The notes beneath the pieces were generated by a model, which saw only the letters and a program-made list of their open reading frames with translations, was not told where the DNA came from and did no database searches. Made by a program: the position numbers and the translations under genes. 18,968 bases of DNA from Pseudomonadota bacterium (lineage in GTDB: Bacteria > Myxococcota > Myxococcia > Myxococcales > Myxococcaceae). Shown here piece after piece: positions 1-6,954 of the stretch (its first letter is position 1; the number at the start of each line of letters is the position of its first letter). The stretch is taken from the NCBI GenBank assembly GCA_023424585.1, contig JAFADT010000077.1, positions 1-18,968 of the forward strand. The letters are read 5' to 3'.

Positions 1-18
1 ACCTACCGGTCGGTAGGT
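1..18. promoter_or_regulatory. TetR-type operator palindrome upstream of aibR
   Basis: The sequence ACCTACCGGTCGGTAGGT is a perfect inverted repeat with 8-base arms (1-8 and 11-18) around a 2-base centre. It lies 46 bases before the chosen aibR start. The ACCGGTCGGT core is the kind of site TetR-family repressors bind. Its position in front of an autoregulated TetR gene and its operon suggests the AibR operator. The promoter itself must lie partly or wholly to the left of the window, so the operator could be longer than what is visible. In M. xanthus AibR is known to bind DNA upstream of the aib operon and to respond to isovaleryl-CoA; assigning this exact site to it is inference. Confidence 0.8.
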
Positions 19-64
19 GGTTTCAGCCCGGCAGCGGCAGGCAGGCCGGCGAGGGAAGGCACGC

Positions 65-754
65 ATGACACCCACGGGGCGCAGACCGGACGAGGGCGAG
101 CGGTACCGGACCATCCTGGAGACGGCGGCGCGGCTCATCTGCGAGCGCGGCTACGAGGGCACGTCGATGCAGGAGATCGCCGCCGCGTGCCGGATGACCA
201 AGGCGGGGCTCTACCACCACATCCAGAACAAGGAGCAGCTGCTCTTCGCCATCATGAACTACGGCATGGACGTGTTCGAGGAGCAGGTCCTCGCGCCCGT
301 GCAGGACGTGGCGGATCCGGTGGAGCGGCTGCGCCAGTGCATGCGGCAGAACATCCACCTGGTGACGAGCGGCCGCAGCAAGGAGGTCATCATCATCCTC
401 CACGAGCACGCCACGCTCACCGGCGAGGCGCGCGAGTACATCGACCGGCGCAAGAAGCGCTACGTGAGGTTCCTGGAGGACTCGTTCGCGGAGGCCCACC
501 GCCAGGGCCGCCTGCGCGGCGCGGTGGACCCCACGGTGGCTGCGTTCTCGTTCCTGGGGATGATCCTGTGGGTCTACAAGTGGTTCAAGCCGGACGGGCG
601 CCTCTCCGAGGAGCAGATCGCCGACGGCATGGTGGAGCTGCTCTTTCCCTCCGGCGCGGCGGCCGTGAGCGCCCCGGCCCCCTCGGGTGACGACGCAAAC
701 GCGCCCGCGCTGCGCATGGTGCCGCGCGCCGCCTCCGGGGAGGAGCCCCAGTGA
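65..754 (+). CDS. aibR: TetR-family regulator of isovaleryl-CoA synthesis (AibR-like)
   Basis: A 229-residue TetR-family repressor. The N-terminal helix-turn-helix covers about residues 14-60, with the recognition part around TSMQEIAAACRMTKAGLYHH (33-52). The remaining helices form the ligand and dimer domain, and residues 196-229 are a low-complexity Ala/Pro-rich tail. The ATG at 65 is preferred over a GTG at 17 because a purine-rich Shine-Dalgarno (GAGGGAAGG) sits just ahead of it, and because the GTG lies inside the operator palindrome and would add an atypical Arg/Gln-rich extension. The stop overlaps the aibA start by four bases (GTGA), so the two are coupled. In M. xanthus AibR represses the aib genes and senses isovaleryl-CoA. 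The gene order here matches that operon, which is the main reason for the specific name. Confidence 0.88.
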   Translation: MTPTGRRPDEGERYRTILETAARLICERGYEGTSMQEIAAACRMTKAGLYHHIQNKEQLLFAIMNYGMDVFEEQVLAPVQDVADPVERLRQCMRQNIHLVTSGRSKEVIIILHEHATLTGEAREYIDRRKKRYVRFLEDSFAEAHRQGRLRGAVDPTVAAFSFLGMILWVYKWFKPDGRLSEEQIADGMVELLFPSGAAAVSAPAPSGDDANAPALRMVPRAASGEEPQ

Positions 755-1551
755 ACCGCGCCCGGTGGAGCTCCCTGTCGGAGGCGGTGGCCTCCATCCC
801 GGACGGCGCGTCGCTCGCGGCCGGCGGGTTCATGCTGGGCCGCGCGCCCATGGCGCTGGTGCTGGAGCTGGTGGCGCAGGAGAAGCGCGGCCTCCAGCTC
901 ATCTCCCTGCCCAACCCGCTGCCGGCGGAGTTCCTCGTCGCGGGCGGGTGCCTCGAGCGCGTGGAGCTGCCCTTCGGCGCGCTGGTGCTGGAGAACCGCG
1001 TGCGCCCCCTGCCCTGCCTCAAGCGGGCCATCGAGGCGGGCGACCTCGAGTGGCGCGAGCACGACGGCTACCGCGTGGTGCAGCGGCTGCGCGCGGCATC
1101 CATGGGGCTGCCGTTCATCCCGGCGCCGGACTCGGACGTGTCGGAGCTGGCGGAGGTGGACGCGCCGCGCACGGTGGAGGATCCGTTTACCGGCCGCCGC
1201 GTGCCGGTGGAGCCCGCCTACTTCCCGGACGTGGCGCTCATCCACGCGCGGGCGGCGGACGACAAGGGCAACCTGCTCATCGAGGACCCCACCACGGACC
1301 TGCTCGTCGCGGGCGCCGCGAAGCGGATCATCGCCACGGTGGAGGAGCGCGTGCCGAGGCTTTCGCGCATCACCCTCCCCGCCTTCCAGGTGGAGCGCGT
1401 GGTGCTCGCCCCTGGCGGCGCGCTGCCCACGGGCTGCCTGGGCAGGTACCCGCATGACGACGCGATGCTGGCCGCCTACCTGGCCGCGGCGGACGCGGGT
1501 GACGCGAAGGGCTTCCTCATGTCGCTTCGCGCGACGCGGAGCGCGGCATGA
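751..1551 (+). CDS. aibA: 3-methylglutaconyl-CoA decarboxylase subunit A (CoA-transferase fold)
   Basis: A 266-residue protein of the family I CoA-transferase alpha-subunit type (GctA-like). It shows the N-terminal DGASLAAGGF glycine-rich segment and the downstream ALIHARAADDKGNLLIEDP region typical of the family. In M. xanthus, AibA pairs with AibB to form an atypical decarboxylase that converts 3-methylglutaconyl-CoA to 3,3-dimethylacrylyl-CoA, although both subunits have a CoA-transferase fold. It starts at a GTG that overlaps the aibR stop, with a good GGGGAGGAG ribosome site. It overlaps aibB by four bases (ATGA), as expected for a stoichiometric heterodimer. Taken alone the sequence could be called a glutaconate CoA-transferase subunit; the operon and the AibB active site favour the decarboxylase. 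Confidence 0.88.
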   Translation: MNRARWSSLSEAVASIPDGASLAAGGFMLGRAPMALVLELVAQEKRGLQLISLPNPLPAEFLVAGGCLERVELPFGALVLENRVRPLPCLKRAIEAGDLEWREHDGYRVVQRLRAASMGLPFIPAPDSDVSELAEVDAPRTVEDPFTGRRVPVEPAYFPDVALIHARAADDKGNLLIEDPTTDLLVAGAAKRIIATVEERVPRLSRITLPAFQVERVVLAPGGALPTGCLGRYPHDDAMLAAYLAAADAGDAKGFLMSLRATRSAA

Positions 1552-2291
1552 CGGCGACGGTGGACGTGACGCCCGCGGAGACGGTGGTGTCGCTGCTGGC
1601 GCGGGAGATCGAGGACGGCTCGGTGGTGGCCACGGGCGTGGCGTCGCCGCTGGTCATCCTGGCCATCGCGGTGGCTCGGGCCACGCATGCGCCGGGGCTG
1701 ACGTATCTGGCGTGCGTGGGCTCGCTGGACCCCGCGCTGCCGGAGCTGTTCCCGTCGTCGGAGGACCTGCGCTACCTGGACGGCCGGTCCGCGGAGGTGA
1801 GCATCGCGGACCTGTTCGACCACGCGCGGCGCGGCCGGGTGGACACGGTGTTCTTCGGCGCGGCGGAGGTGGATCCGGCGGGTCGCACCAACATGACCGC
1901 GTCCGGCAGCCTGGAGAAGCCTCGCACCAAGTTCCCGGGCGTGGCGGGCGCGGCCACGCTGCGCCAGTGGGTGAAGAACCCGGTGCTGCTGGTGCCCCGG
2001 CAGTCTCGGCGCAACCTCGTCCCCCAGGTCCAGGTGGCCACGACCCGCGACCCCAGCCGTCCGGTGCGGCTCATCTCCGACCTGGGCACGTATGAGCTGG
2101 GCGGGCCCCGGGGCGCGCGGCTGTTGTCGCGGCACCCCTGGGCCACGGTGGAGGGCATCTTCGAGCGCACCGGCTTCGAGCTGTCCGTGCCGGACGCGCT
2201 GCCCGTCACGTCCCTCCCGGACGCGCGCACGGTGGCGGCCATCCGCGCGCTGGACCCCCGCAACCTGCGCGACGCGCTCGTCGGCGGCTGA
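1548..2291 (+). CDS. aibB: 3-methylglutaconyl-CoA decarboxylase subunit B (Cys in place of the CoA-transferase Glu)
   Basis: A 247-residue CoA-transferase beta-subunit-like protein (GctB-like). In true CoA-transferases this subunit carries a catalytic glutamate in an ESG-type loop. Here the equivalent segment reads LTYLACVGSLDP and has Cys56 where the glutamate would be. This Glu-to-Cys change is the mark of AibB, where the cysteine is implicated in decarboxylation/protonation rather than CoA transfer. The FFGAAEVDPAGRTNMT segment and the KFPGVAGAATL stretch follow as in relatives. The ATG overlaps the aibA stop by four bases. Together with AibA it should act in the cytoplasm on 3-methylglutaconyl-CoA. 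The residue numbering matches the M. xanthus protein as far as I recall it. Confidence 0.9.
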   Translation: MTATVDVTPAETVVSLLAREIEDGSVVATGVASPLVILAIAVARATHAPGLTYLACVGSLDPALPELFPSSEDLRYLDGRSAEVSIADLFDHARRGRVDTVFFGAAEVDPAGRTNMTASGSLEKPRTKFPGVAGAATLRQWVKNPVLLVPRQSRRNLVPQVQVATTRDPSRPVRLISDLGTYELGGPRGARLLSRHPWATVEGIFERTGFELSVPDALPVTSLPDARTVAAIRALDPRNLRDALVGG

Positions 2292-2337
2292 AGCACCGCT
2301 CCCCCACCCTTCAAGTCACACGGAAGAGAGGTACCGC

Positions 2338-3375
2338 ATGGAAGCCGTCGTTCTTCGCCAGTTCGGGAATGCAGAGAACCTGCGTCTGGAGACCGTCCCG
2401 GTGCCCCGCCCGGGCAAGGGCGAGGTGCTGCTGAAGGTCCACGCGTGCGGCGTCTGCTACCACGACGTCATCAACCGCCGCGGCAACCTGCCCCGCACGC
2501 ACGTGCCGGCCATCCTGGGGCACGAGGCCGCGGGCGAGGTGGTGGAGGTGGGCCCGGACACGGTGGGCTGGAAGGTGGGCGACCGCGCGGCGACGCTCCA
2601 GCGCATGTCCTGCGGCGAGTGCGCGCTGTGCCTCTCCGGTCGCAACAGCCTGTGCAAGACGGACAACCGCTTCTTCGGCGAGGAGCTCCAGGGCGGCTAC
2701 GCGCAGTTCATGGTGGCCCCGGTGCGCGGCCTGGGCCGCGTGCCCGCCGACCTGCCCTGGGCGGTGGCGGCGACGGTGTGCTGCACGCTGGGCACCGCCG
2801 TCCACACGCTGCGCACGCGGGCGAAGGTGAAGGCCGGGGAGACGGTCCTCATCACCGGCGCCAGCGGCGGCGTGGGCCTGGCGGCCGTGCAGCTGTGCAA
2901 GGTGGACGGGGCGCGCGTCATCGCCATCACGTCCGGCGAGGCGAAGGTGGCGGCCCTCAAGGAAGCGGGCGCGGATGAGGTCATCGTCTCGCGCGGCCTG
3001 GACTTCGGGGCGGAGGCGCGCAAGCGCACGCAGGGCCAGGGGGTCGATGTCGCGGTGGAGATCGTGGGCAGCGCCACCTTCGATCAGACGCTCAAGGCCA
3101 TGGCGCCCGGGGGGCGCGTGGTGGTGGTGGGCAACCTGGAGTCCGGGGTGGTGAACCTCAACCCGGGCCTGGTCATCGTGAAGGAGCTGGAGATCCTGGG
3201 CGCCTACGCGACGACGCGCGAGGAGCTGGATGAGTCGCTCCGGCTGACGGCCCGGGGCCTCATCCGCCCCTTCGTGTCGGAGGAGGTGGCGCTGGCGGAC
3301 GCGGGCCGCGCGCACTTCCGGCTGGAGAACCGGGAAGTGGCGGGCCGGCTGGTGCTGGTGCCGCCGGCGGCGTGA
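2338..3375 (+). CDS. aibC: Zinc-containing medium-chain reductase forming isovaleryl-CoA (AibC-like)
   Basis: A 345-residue medium-chain dehydrogenase/reductase. Visible are the catalytic-zinc residues Cys40 (CGVCYHD) and His62-Glu63 (GHEAAGEV); the structural-zinc cysteines 92, 95, 98 and 106; and the nucleotide-binding loop TGASGGVG at 173-180. In M. xanthus AibC reduces 3,3-dimethylacrylyl-CoA to isovaleryl-CoA, the last step of the alternative route. The ATG at 2338 is chosen because GAAGAGAGG precedes it and the protein then begins at the normal family N-terminus; the upstream in-frame extension overlaps the end of aibB. It lies 46 bases after aibB and 42 before mvaS. Without the context it would be a generic quinone-oxidoreductase or alcohol-dehydrogenase-like enzyme. 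Confidence 0.88.
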   Translation: MEAVVLRQFGNAENLRLETVPVPRPGKGEVLLKVHACGVCYHDVINRRGNLPRTHVPAILGHEAAGEVVEVGPDTVGWKVGDRAATLQRMSCGECALCLSGRNSLCKTDNRFFGEELQGGYAQFMVAPVRGLGRVPADLPWAVAATVCCTLGTAVHTLRTRAKVKAGETVLITGASGGVGLAAVQLCKVDGARVIAITSGEAKVAALKEAGADEVIVSRGLDFGAEARKRTQGQGVDVAVEIVGSATFDQTLKAMAPGGRVVVVGNLESGVVNLNPGLVIVKELEILGAYATTREELDESLRLTARGLIRPFVSEEVALADAGRAHFRLENREVAGRLVLVPPAA

Positions 3376-3417
3376 CGTGGACTGGACTCTCGACCTTTTT
3401 GACTTGAGGAGCTCCCC

Positions 3418-4668
3418 ATGAAGAAGCGGGTTGGAATCGAAGCGCTGGCGGTGGCGGTCCCCCGGCGGTACGTGGACATCGAGGACCTGGCGCGGGCGCG
3501 CGGCGTGGACCCGGCGAAGTTCACCGCGGGCCTGGGCGCGAAGGAGATGGCGGTCAACGACCCGGGCGAGGACTCCGTGTCGCTGGCGGCCACGGCGGCC
3601 GCGCGGCTGCTCAAGCAGCAGGACGTGGACGCGTCCAGGCTGGGCATGCTGGTGGTGGGCACCGAGACGGGCGTGGACCACTCGAAGCCCATCGCGTCGC
3701 ACGTGCACGGCCTGCTGAAGCTGCCGCGCGCCATGCGCACGTTCGACTCGCAGCACGCGTGCTACGGCGGCACTGCGGGCCTGATGGCGGCGGTGGAGTG
3801 GATCGCCTCCGGAGCGGCGGCGGGCCGCTCCGCGCTGGTGGTGTGCACGGACATCGCGCGCTACGGCCTGAAGACGGCGGGCGAGCCCACGCAGGGCGGC
3901 GGCGCGGTGGCGCTGCTGGTGTCGGAGACGCCGGACCTGCTGGCGGTGGACGTGGGGCTCAACGGCGTGAGCACCGCGGACGTGTATGACTTCTGGCGGC
4001 CGGTGGGCCGGCGCGAGGCGCTGGTGGACGGGCACTACTCCATCACCTGCTACCTGGACGCCCTGGCGGGCGCGTACCGGGGCTGGCGCGAGCGCGCCAT
4101 GGCCCAGGGGCTGGTGCGCTGGGACTCGAAGCTGCCCAGCGAGCAGCTCGCTCGCATCCTGTACCACGTGCCCTTCTGCAAGATGGCGCGCAAGGCGCAC
4201 GCGCAGGTGCGGCTGTGCGACCTGGAGGACTCCGGCGGCGGCCCGGCCACGCCCGAGGCGCGCGACGAGGCGGCGAAGTCGCAGGCCAGCTACGACGCGC
4301 AGGTGGCGAAGTCGCTGGGGCTGAACGCGCGCGTGGGCAACGTCTACACGGCGTCGCTGTACCTGGCGCTGGCGGGCCAGCTGCACGCGGAGGGCGCGGC
4401 GCTGGCGGGGCAGCGCATCGGCCTCTTGTCCTACGGCAGCGGCTCCTGCGCGGAGTTCTACTCCGGCGTCGTGGGGGAGAAGGCGGCGGAGCGCATGGCC
4501 CGCGCGGACCTGGACGCGGTGCTGGCGAAGCGCGAGCGCGTGTCGGTGGAGGAGTACGAGCGGCTGATGAACCTGCCCTACGACGCGCCGGAGGCGATTG
4601 CTCCGGAGCCGGGCACGTTCCGGCTGGCGGAGATCCACGAGTTCCGCCGCAAGTACGCGGGGGCGTAG
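3418..4668 (+). CDS. mvaS: Hydroxymethylglutaryl-CoA synthase
   Basis: A 416-residue HMG-CoA synthase of normal bacterial length. The acyl-accepting nucleophile is Cys115 in FDSQHACYGGTAGL. The catalytic acid is Glu83 (GTETGVDHSK) and the catalytic histidine His250 (LYHVPFCKMARKAH). The GSGSCAEFYSG loop is at 340-350. It condenses acetyl-CoA with acetoacetyl-CoA to HMG-CoA, the entry to the isovaleryl-CoA route; here it need not serve isoprenoid synthesis. The start has a GAGGAG ribosome site. It is the last gene of the operon and is followed within 15 bases by a strong hairpin. The intermediate dehydratase (LiuC in M. xanthus) is not in the window. Confidence 0.94.
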   Translation: MKKRVGIEALAVAVPRRYVDIEDLARARGVDPAKFTAGLGAKEMAVNDPGEDSVSLAATAAARLLKQQDVDASRLGMLVVGTETGVDHSKPIASHVHGLLKLPRAMRTFDSQHACYGGTAGLMAAVEWIASGAAAGRSALVVCTDIARYGLKTAGEPTQGGGAVALLVSETPDLLAVDVGLNGVSTADVYDFWRPVGRREALVDGHYSITCYLDALAGAYRGWRERAMAQGLVRWDSKLPSEQLARILYHVPFCKMARKAHAQVRLCDLEDSGGGPATPEARDEAAKSQASYDAQVAKSLGLNARVGNVYTASLYLALAGQLHAEGAALAGQRIGLLSYGSGSCAEFYSGVVGEKAAERMARADLDAVLAKRERVSVEEYERLMNLPYDAPEAIAPEPGTFRLAEIHEFRRKYAGA

Positions 4669-4682
4669 GGACGCAACCGTCT

Positions 4683-4747
4683 CACGGTCGGATGCACGGG
4701 CGATGCGCGCTCCGGCGGGCATCGCCCGCCTGCTTTCACCGACCGTG
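4683..4747 (+). terminator. Nested hairpin after mvaS, probable operon terminator
   Basis: The inner stem pairs CGGGCGATGC (4697-4706) with GCATCGCCCG (4719-4728), ten perfect base pairs around a 12-base loop. A second, outer perfect nine-pair stem, CACGGTCGG (4683-4691) with CCGACCGTG (4739-4747), encloses it. The inner hairpin is followed by CCTGCTTTCACC, a poor T tract, so termination might be weak or helped by Rho. The position just after the mvaS stop supports a terminator role. The outer arms resemble TetR half-sites; see findings. Confidence 0.6.
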
Positions 4748-4872
4748 GCGCGGGCGCCGCGGGGCTCGCTGGAGCCGGGGCGCCGGGCCTGAGAGGGCCC
4801 ATGTCCCAAGTCGCCGGGGTCGCGTGTCCCAACAGGGCGGGCCCGGTGGCCGCGCGCGTCTCCGAGGGGACC

Positions 4873-6246
4873 ATGAACGTGAATCGGCTGCGGACGTTGT
4901 TCTCCCAGGCCCTGCGGGCCTCCCTGGCCACGCCCCTGCTGCTCACGGGCTGCGAGCGGGAGCCAGCTCCGGTGGTGGAGCCTCCCCCCAGGCCCGAGCC
5001 CGTCGACCTGAGCCAGCACTCGGAGGTCGCCTGTGTGAACGGCTTCCCTGCCCTCACGGGGCTGACCATCGACCCACCTCCGGACGTGCTCCAGGTGCGC
5101 ACCGTCCAGCACCGGTTTCCTCCCGGTACGCCTCCGGCCGTCGTCCTCAAGGCGTCAGAGGGCGAGCCCTGCGCCACGGCGACGGCTCCCCAGGCATGCC
5201 TGGACCGGTTGGAGGCGGTGTTGGTCGATGGCGGCTTCCCGCGACTCTGTGGCTACAGCATGGAGTGCGACAAGAGCTTCCTCGCCACGACCCGAGGCGA
5301 CGAGGTGGCGACCTACGCGACCGCGGACTCCGTCCGGGCCCTGCTCGGCCGCATCGATACTCCCGAGGAGGCCGCCCTCCTGGTCTACGCCTCGGGCTAT
5401 GCCCTGTGCAGCCACCCGGCCTACGAGCGCGGCAAGGTGCGGGCCCTCCCCGACGGGACCTTCAGCGTCGTCAGCATCCAGGACTACGACTGCGAGACTC
5501 ACGTGTACGAGACCCGGCACGACCTGACCGTGACGCCGTCCGGGGTCGTGACGGAGGTGGGCACGTTCCCCTTCAAGGAAGGCACGCCTGACTGCGTCGT
5601 CGGCCGCAGGCCCGTGGGGCTCCAGGGCTCCGGCGACAAGGTCTGCGAGGACGCGCGGGGAAACTACTTCGCGAAGGCCGCTCGCCTGGAGGCCGCCGCC
5701 ATCCACGCCTTCCTGCGCCTGCGCGACGAGCTGGCCCTGCACGGAGCCGGGACGGGGCTACAGGACGCGGCGCTCGCGAGCGCCACGGACGAGGTCCGAC
5801 ACACCGAGGTCACCCTGCGGCTGGCCCGTCGCTTCGGCGCCACGCCGGTGCCTCCCGCCGTCACCGCCCTGCCGCTGCGCCCACTGGACGAGGTGCTGCT
5901 CGACAACGCGGTGGAGGGCTGCGTGCGGGAGACGTATGGCGCGCTGGTGGCGCACCATCAGGCGCTGCACGCCCGCGACCCGGAGATCCGCGAGGCCATG
6001 GCGCGCATCGCCGACGACGAGACCCGGCACGCGGGCCTGTCCTGGGACATCGACGCCTGGGCCATGCCCGGCCTGTCCTCCGAGGCTCGCGCCTCACTGC
6101 ACGAGGCCCGGCGGCGGGCCCTCGCGGTGCTGCGCGCGGAGGTGGCCGTGCCGCTCGACCCGCGCCTCGCGGTGGAAGCCGGGCTGCCCTCTCCCGAGGT
6201 CGCGAGCGCGCTCCTGGATTCGCTGGAGCAGTCGCTCTGGAGCTGA
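4873..6246 (+). CDS. Lipoprotein with C-terminal ferritin-like di-iron domain
   Basis: A 457-residue exported protein. Residues 1-27 form a lipoprotein signal with lipobox LLTGC (Cys27), followed by a Pro-rich linker. Residues about 50-265 are cysteine-rich (Cys54, 100, 109, 126, 132, 179, 207, 241, 258), suggesting disulfides, and match nothing I can name. Residues about 268-425 form a ferritin-like four-helix domain with the full ligand set: Glu273, Glu307-xx-His310, Glu353 and Glu383-xx-His386. That predicts a di-iron centre outside the cytoplasm; the reaction (ferroxidase, peroxide removal or other) cannot be told. The ATG at 4873 gives the clean signal peptide and follows GAGGGG; an ATG at 4801 would put 24 non-signal residues in front. 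It ends 12 bases from the convergent cytochrome gene. Confidence 0.8.
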   Translation: MNVNRLRTLFSQALRASLATPLLLTGCEREPAPVVEPPPRPEPVDLSQHSEVACVNGFPALTGLTIDPPPDVLQVRTVQHRFPPGTPPAVVLKASEGEPCATATAPQACLDRLEAVLVDGGFPRLCGYSMECDKSFLATTRGDEVATYATADSVRALLGRIDTPEEAALLVYASGYALCSHPAYERGKVRALPDGTFSVVSIQDYDCETHVYETRHDLTVTPSGVVTEVGTFPFKEGTPDCVVGRRPVGLQGSGDKVCEDARGNYFAKAARLEAAAIHAFLRLRDELALHGAGTGLQDAALASATDEVRHTEVTLRLARRFGATPVPPAVTALPLRPLDEVLLDNAVEGCVRETYGALVAHHQALHARDPEIREAMARIADDETRHAGLSWDIDAWAMPGLSSEARASLHEARRRALAVLRAEVAVPLDPRLAVEAGLPSPEVASALLDSLEQSLWS

Positions 6247-6258
6247 GGCGCCCCGCGC

Positions 6259-6954
6259 TCACAGCCCCAGGAACGCGAGCACCGCCGCGAGGTCCTCGTC
6301 CGACAGGGCCTCGAGGCTGTAGAGCGGCATGGTCCCGCCCACGCCGAAGGAGCTGCCGTGCCGCAGCTTCTCGATGACCACCAGCCGCCTCGGGATGCCG
6401 GGGAAGAGCCTGTCGTAGTCGTCCGTCACCTCCGGCAGCAGCGACGCGAAGGAGCTCAGCCGCCCCTCGCCCGTATGCGGGGCGCCGTGACAGGTCTGAC
6501 AGGCAGCGCGGTACACGGCGCCGCCCCGCCCGGCATCCCCCGGAGGCACCTCCTGGATGTCCTTCACCACCGTGAGCGGCAGCGCGGGCGCGTCCGCGGC
6601 CGGGCTGATCCGCGCCAGGTATTCGTACAGGGCCCGCGCCTTCGGCTCCTCGCGCGTGAGGGGCGTCACGCCGCGCATGAAGCCCAGGTAGCAGAAGTTC
6701 ACCGCGCTCAGCAGGTCCGTCTCGTAGCCGCCCCACCACGTCTTCCGGGAGACCACGTTCCCCAGCGGGTAGCCCGCCAGCATGCGGTCCGGCTCGGGCG
6801 TGGTGCTGGCGGTGTGGCAGGTCGCGCAGGAGAAGCTGTTGAACTGGCTGTCCGACAGCCGCGCATCCTGGAACAGCGCCTCCCCGAACTCCGCCGCGGG
6901 CGTCGGGCCACCACAGCCCACCAGCAGCACGGCCAGCAGTCCCAGCCACCTCAT
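6259..6954 (-). CDS. Di-heme c-type cytochrome lipoprotein, cytochrome c peroxidase-like N-terminus
   Basis: A 231-residue protein with a short lipoprotein signal (lipobox VGC, Cys14) and two heme c motifs, CATCH (43-47) and CQTCH (152-156). The FGEALFQDARLSDSQFNSFSCATCH region resembles the start of bacterial di-heme cytochrome c peroxidases (MauG/CcpA family). The second heme lies in a class I cytochrome-like segment with GTMPLYS (Met209) as a likely axial ligand. The protein is clearly shorter than full cytochrome c peroxidases and lacks their second half, so electron transfer is safer than peroxidase activity. Its ATG overlaps the stop of the upstream propeller gene by four bases, so the two are probably co-translated and may work together at the outer membrane or periplasm. 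Confidence 0.82.
   Translation of the reverse strand: MRWLGLLAVLLVGCGGPTPAAEFGEALFQDARLSDSQFNSFSCATCHTASTTPEPDRMLAGYPLGNVVSRKTWWGGYETDLLSAVNFCYLGFMRGVTPLTREEPKARALYEYLARISPAADAPALPLTVVKDIQEVPPGDAGRGGAVYRAACQTCHGAPHTGEGRLSSFASLLPEVTDDYDRLFPGIPRRLVVIEKLRHGSSFGVGGTMPLYSLEALSDEDLAAVLAFLGL

Noticed and set aside
17..64. GTG at 17 as the start of aibR
   Set aside because: It lies inside the operator palindrome and adds 16 atypical residues; the ATG at 65 has a good ribosome site and a normal TetR N-terminus.
4784..4799. A short GGGCC/GGCCC stem just before 4801
   Set aside because: Five G/C pairs are expected by chance at this base composition.
4801..4872. ATG at 4801 as the start of the ferritin-like lipoprotein
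   Set aside because: It would bury the lipoprotein signal behind 24 residues; the ATG at 4873 places the signal at the N-terminus.
2311..5112. A long minus-strand open frame across aibC, mvaS and beyond
   Set aside because: It is antisense to two well-supported enzymes, has low-complexity Arg/His/Gln composition and no motif.
6247..6258. A bidirectional terminator between the convergent genes
   Set aside because: The gap is only 12 bases and no convincing inverted repeat with a T tract is visible around it.
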